Source of the DNA: Desulfovirgula sp.
GTDB taxonomy: Bacteria > Bacillota > Desulfotomaculia > Desulfotomaculales > Desulfocucumaceae
DNA length: 42,938 bases
Reading direction: 5' to 3'
Assembly: GCA_020725625.1 (NCBI GenBank)
Contig: DYET01000032.1
Location: 1-42,938, forward strand
Within the stretch, counting starts at the first letter, position 1. Each line of letters begins with the position of its first letter. Both the position numbers and the translations under genes were made by a program. Below the pieces are notes generated by a model that made no database searches, was not told the DNA's origin, and saw nothing but the letters and a program-made list of their open reading frames with translations. Below, piece by piece: positions 41,317 through 42,938 of this stretch.

Positions 41317-42735
41317 ATGAACAAGGACGAATCCCTAAAGAAATACAGCCTGATGGTAGCCATGGCGGCGTCCTTTCTGACTCCCTTCATGGGCAGCGCC
41401 GTGAACCTGGCAATCCCCTCCATGGGAAAGGACTTCAACGCCGGCGCACTGCTCCTGAGCTGGGTGGTTACCTGCTACCTCCTGGCTTCGGCCGCTTTTC
41501 TCGTCCCCTTTGGCCGGCTGGCGGACATTGTAGGAAGAAAAAAGATTTTCCTGCTAGGGGTGCTGACCTTCGCCCTGTCCTCTCTGCTTTGCGGTTTGGC
41601 CTGGTCCATCGAGGCGCTGATTTTGTCCAGGGTCTTCCAGGGAATTGGCAGCGCCATGATTTTCGGAACCGGAATGGCCATCCTGACCTCCGTTTTCCCG
41701 CCCCGGGAGAGGGGCAGGGTGCTGGGACTGAACGTGGCCGTGGTATACGCGGGGCTTTCCCTCGGGCCGGTGTTGGGGGGATGGATGAACCACAACCTGG
41801 GGTGGCGATCCATTTTTTATTTCAGCGTGCTGGTGGGGATTTACATCCTGTTTTTCACTGCCGCCAAATTAAAGGGGGAATGGGCCGGCGCCAGGGGGGA
41901 ACGCTTCGACTTGGCCGGGGCCGTACTTTACTCCGCCGGCCTGGTGGCGTTCATGTACGGGGTCTCCTCAGTCGCCACGTCGGGGTGGGCGAAGTACGTC
42001 ATGCTGTCGGGCCTGGCGGTGCTGATTATTTTTTGCCGTTATGAAGTCAGGGCGGATCAGCCCGTCCTGGAGATGAGGCTGTTCAGCAGAAACGCCACCT
42101 TTGCCTTTTCCAACCTGGCGGCACTGATTAACTACAGCGCCACTTTCGCGGTGGGCTTCATCCTTTCCCTGCACCTCCAGGTGGTGATGGGATACAATTC
42201 CCAGCTGGCGGGTCTGATCTTGCTTTCACAGCCAGTTGTCATGGCTCTGCTTTCACCCTTCGCCGGGAGGCTTTCGGACCGGGTGGAGCCCCGGGTGGTT
42301 TCTTCCTGGGGAATGGCGGTAACCACCCTGGGGCTGTTCATATTCTGCTTTATAAACCAGAAAACGCCCGTTTGGCTGTTGATGTCCAACCTGGCCCTGC
42401 TGGGTACAGGCTTTGCCTTGTTTTCCTCGCCGAACAGCAATGCGGTGATGGGTTCGGTGGAAAAGAGGTTTTACGGTGTGGCCTCGTCGACCCTCGGCAC
42501 CATGAGGCTCACCGGCCAGGCGGTAAGCATGGCCATAGTGACCCTGGTTATGGCCTCTATCGTGGGCAGCGTGGAGTTGAGCCCCGACTATTCCGGACTG
42601 CTGGTGAAAAGCGCAAAGACGTCCTTTTTGGTGTTTACTGCGCTGTGCTTCGCAGGGATATTCGCCTCCCTGGCTAGGGGCAATGTGAGAACCGACGCCG
42701 GGCCCGCCCGGGGCGTTCCGGTGAAAGGCGAATGA
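41317..42735 (+). CDS. MFS multidrug exporter, DHA2 (EmrB/QacA-like, 14 TMS)
   Basis: 472 residues, about 14 membrane helices. Motif A GRLADIVGRKKIF near residue 65-77 follows the first helices; motif C is visible as GLSLGPVLGGWMNHNLGWRSIF (drug:H+ antiporter type); the second half has PFAGRLSDRVEPR. Predicted drug efflux pump. ATG at 41317 (NKDESLKKY...) is preferred: AGTGAGG lies six bases upstream and the extra 34 residues from ATG at 41215 are unlike a normal MFS start. No regulator adjacent. Confidence 0.92.
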   Translation: MNKDESLKKYSLMVAMAASFLTPFMGSAVNLAIPSMGKDFNAGALLLSWVVTCYLLASAAFLVPFGRLADIVGRKKIFLLGVLTFALSSLLCGLAWSIEALILSRVFQGIGSAMIFGTGMAILTSVFPPRERGRVLGLNVAVVYAGLSLGPVLGGWMNHNLGWRSIFYFSVLVGIYILFFTAAKLKGEWAGARGERFDLAGAVLYSAGLVAFMYGVSSVATSGWAKYVMLSGLAVLIIFCRYEVRADQPVLEMRLFSRNATFAFSNLAALINYSATFAVGFILSLHLQVVMGYNSQLAGLILLSQPVVMALLSPFAGRLSDRVEPRVVSSWGMAVTTLGLFIFCFINQKTPVWLLMSNLALLGTGFALFSSPNSNAVMGSVEKRFYGVASSTLGTMRLTGQAVSMAIVTLVMASIVGSVELSPDYSGLLVKSAKTSFLVFTALCFAGIFASLARGNVRTDAGPARGVPVKGE

Positions 42736-42803
42736 ATCTGATGACCGGAGAATTTAAAGAAAAATTGCGGACGAAATTGTATATAATTATATATAATTAA
42801 ATA

Positions 42804-42903
42804 AGGACATTTGTCCTCCCAAAACGAGGTTAGACAACTCCCGAAAGCTCATGTAAGCTAAAAATAGCCGACGGGAGGGGACCTAAGAGAAGGAGGACGA
42901 AAA
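42804..42903 (+). promoter_or_regulatory. Structured leader with mutually exclusive hairpins
   Basis: Elements: AGGAC-ATTT-GTCCT hairpin (42804-42817); GAG(G)TT-AGAC-AACTC hairpin (42826-42840); CTCCCG (42838-42843) pairing CGGGAG (42872-42877) around an AGCT/AGCT inner stem. CTC at 42838-42840 is shared by the last two, and CCTCCC at 42815-42820 could also pair with GGGAGGGG. AAGGAGG at 42890-42896 is the ribosome site. An RNA switch is plausible; I match it to no class I know. Confidence 0.5.
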
Positions 42904-42938
42904 ATGGAAACTGCGGTACAAGAACGAATCCAGTCGAA
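42904..42938 (+). CDS. Start of a gene cut by window end
   Basis: ATG after a perfect AAGGAGG at seven bases opens METAVQERIQS, open to the end of the window. Eleven codons are too few to name the product. It is preceded by a structured leader. Confidence 0.6.
   Translation, partial: METAVQERIQS

Overview
The window looks like chromosome of a spore-forming, high-GC Firmicute of the Peptococcaceae / Desulfotomaculum-Pelotomaculum type. The basis is the spo0B-obg pair, Firmicute-style sigma-A promoters and strong Shine-Dalgarno sites, many TTG/GTG starts, a single-chain ADP-forming acyl-CoA synthetase, a YflT-like stress protein, and a GC-rich codon bias that is fairly even across the window. 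The genus is an inference from gene content; no search was run. I see no rRNA, tRNA, insertion sequence, phage gene or CRISPR array.

Layout. 1-6.1 kb, minus strand: 3'-truncated FtsK/SpoIIIE translocase, lgt, a small unknown, a coiled-coil protein with a long Gly/Gln/Tyr/Phe-rich low-complexity tail, and an orphan family-5 solute-binding protein. 6.3-7.7 kb: an endonuclease IV-like TIM barrel convergent with a YflT-type stress protein. 7.8-10.3 kb, plus strand: a polyamine operon, pyruvoyl arginine decarboxylase - spermidine synthase - agmatinase, with repeat-rich spacers either side of speE. 10.3-11.5 kb: small unknown and membrane proteins. 11.6-15.9 kb: an RND efflux pump (adaptor plus 1035-aa transporter) with its own promoter and operator-like repeats. 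16.1-20.8 kb: spo0B-obg, then proB-proA. 20.8-24.5 kb: a tiny Cys-rich ORF, a MASE3/PAS histidine kinase and a zinc-dependent phospholipase C-like protein. 24.7-26.1 kb: a TupC-like ABC ATPase overlapping a LUD-domain gene. 26.1-26.9 kb: an 0.8-kb gene-free stretch packed with hairpins. 26.9-31.4 kb: FapA/DUF342, a hotdog thioesterase, CinA, a CamH-like gamma-carbonic anhydrase and an FmdB zinc ribbon. 31.4-36.2 kb: acyl-CoA synthetase (ADP-forming), a MarR regulator, and the PiT phosphate transporter with its DUF47 partner behind a five-repeat Pho-box-like array. 36.5-42.9 kb: Fsr-type MFS, HtpG, a ferredoxin-domain protein, a 58-aa membrane peptide, a DHA2 MFS pump, and a structured leader in front of a gene cut by the window end.

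How the genes work together. Arginine is decarboxylated to agmatine and converted to putrescine/spermidine by the 7.9-10.3 kb operon (no speD is present here). Glutamate goes to glutamate semialdehyde through ProB/ProA. Spo0B belongs to the sporulation phosphorelay and Obg to ribosome assembly/stress. PiT plus DUF47 form a low-affinity phosphate importer that appears to be under PhoP-like control. Three separate drug-export systems (RND, Fsr, DHA2) are present, and several genes carry inverted repeats over their promoters. The strongest candidates for undescribed biology are the hairpin array at 26.2-26.6 kb, the prion-like low-complexity protein at 3.6-4.5 kb, the leader at 42.8 kb, and the operator/terminator arrangement ahead of spo0B.
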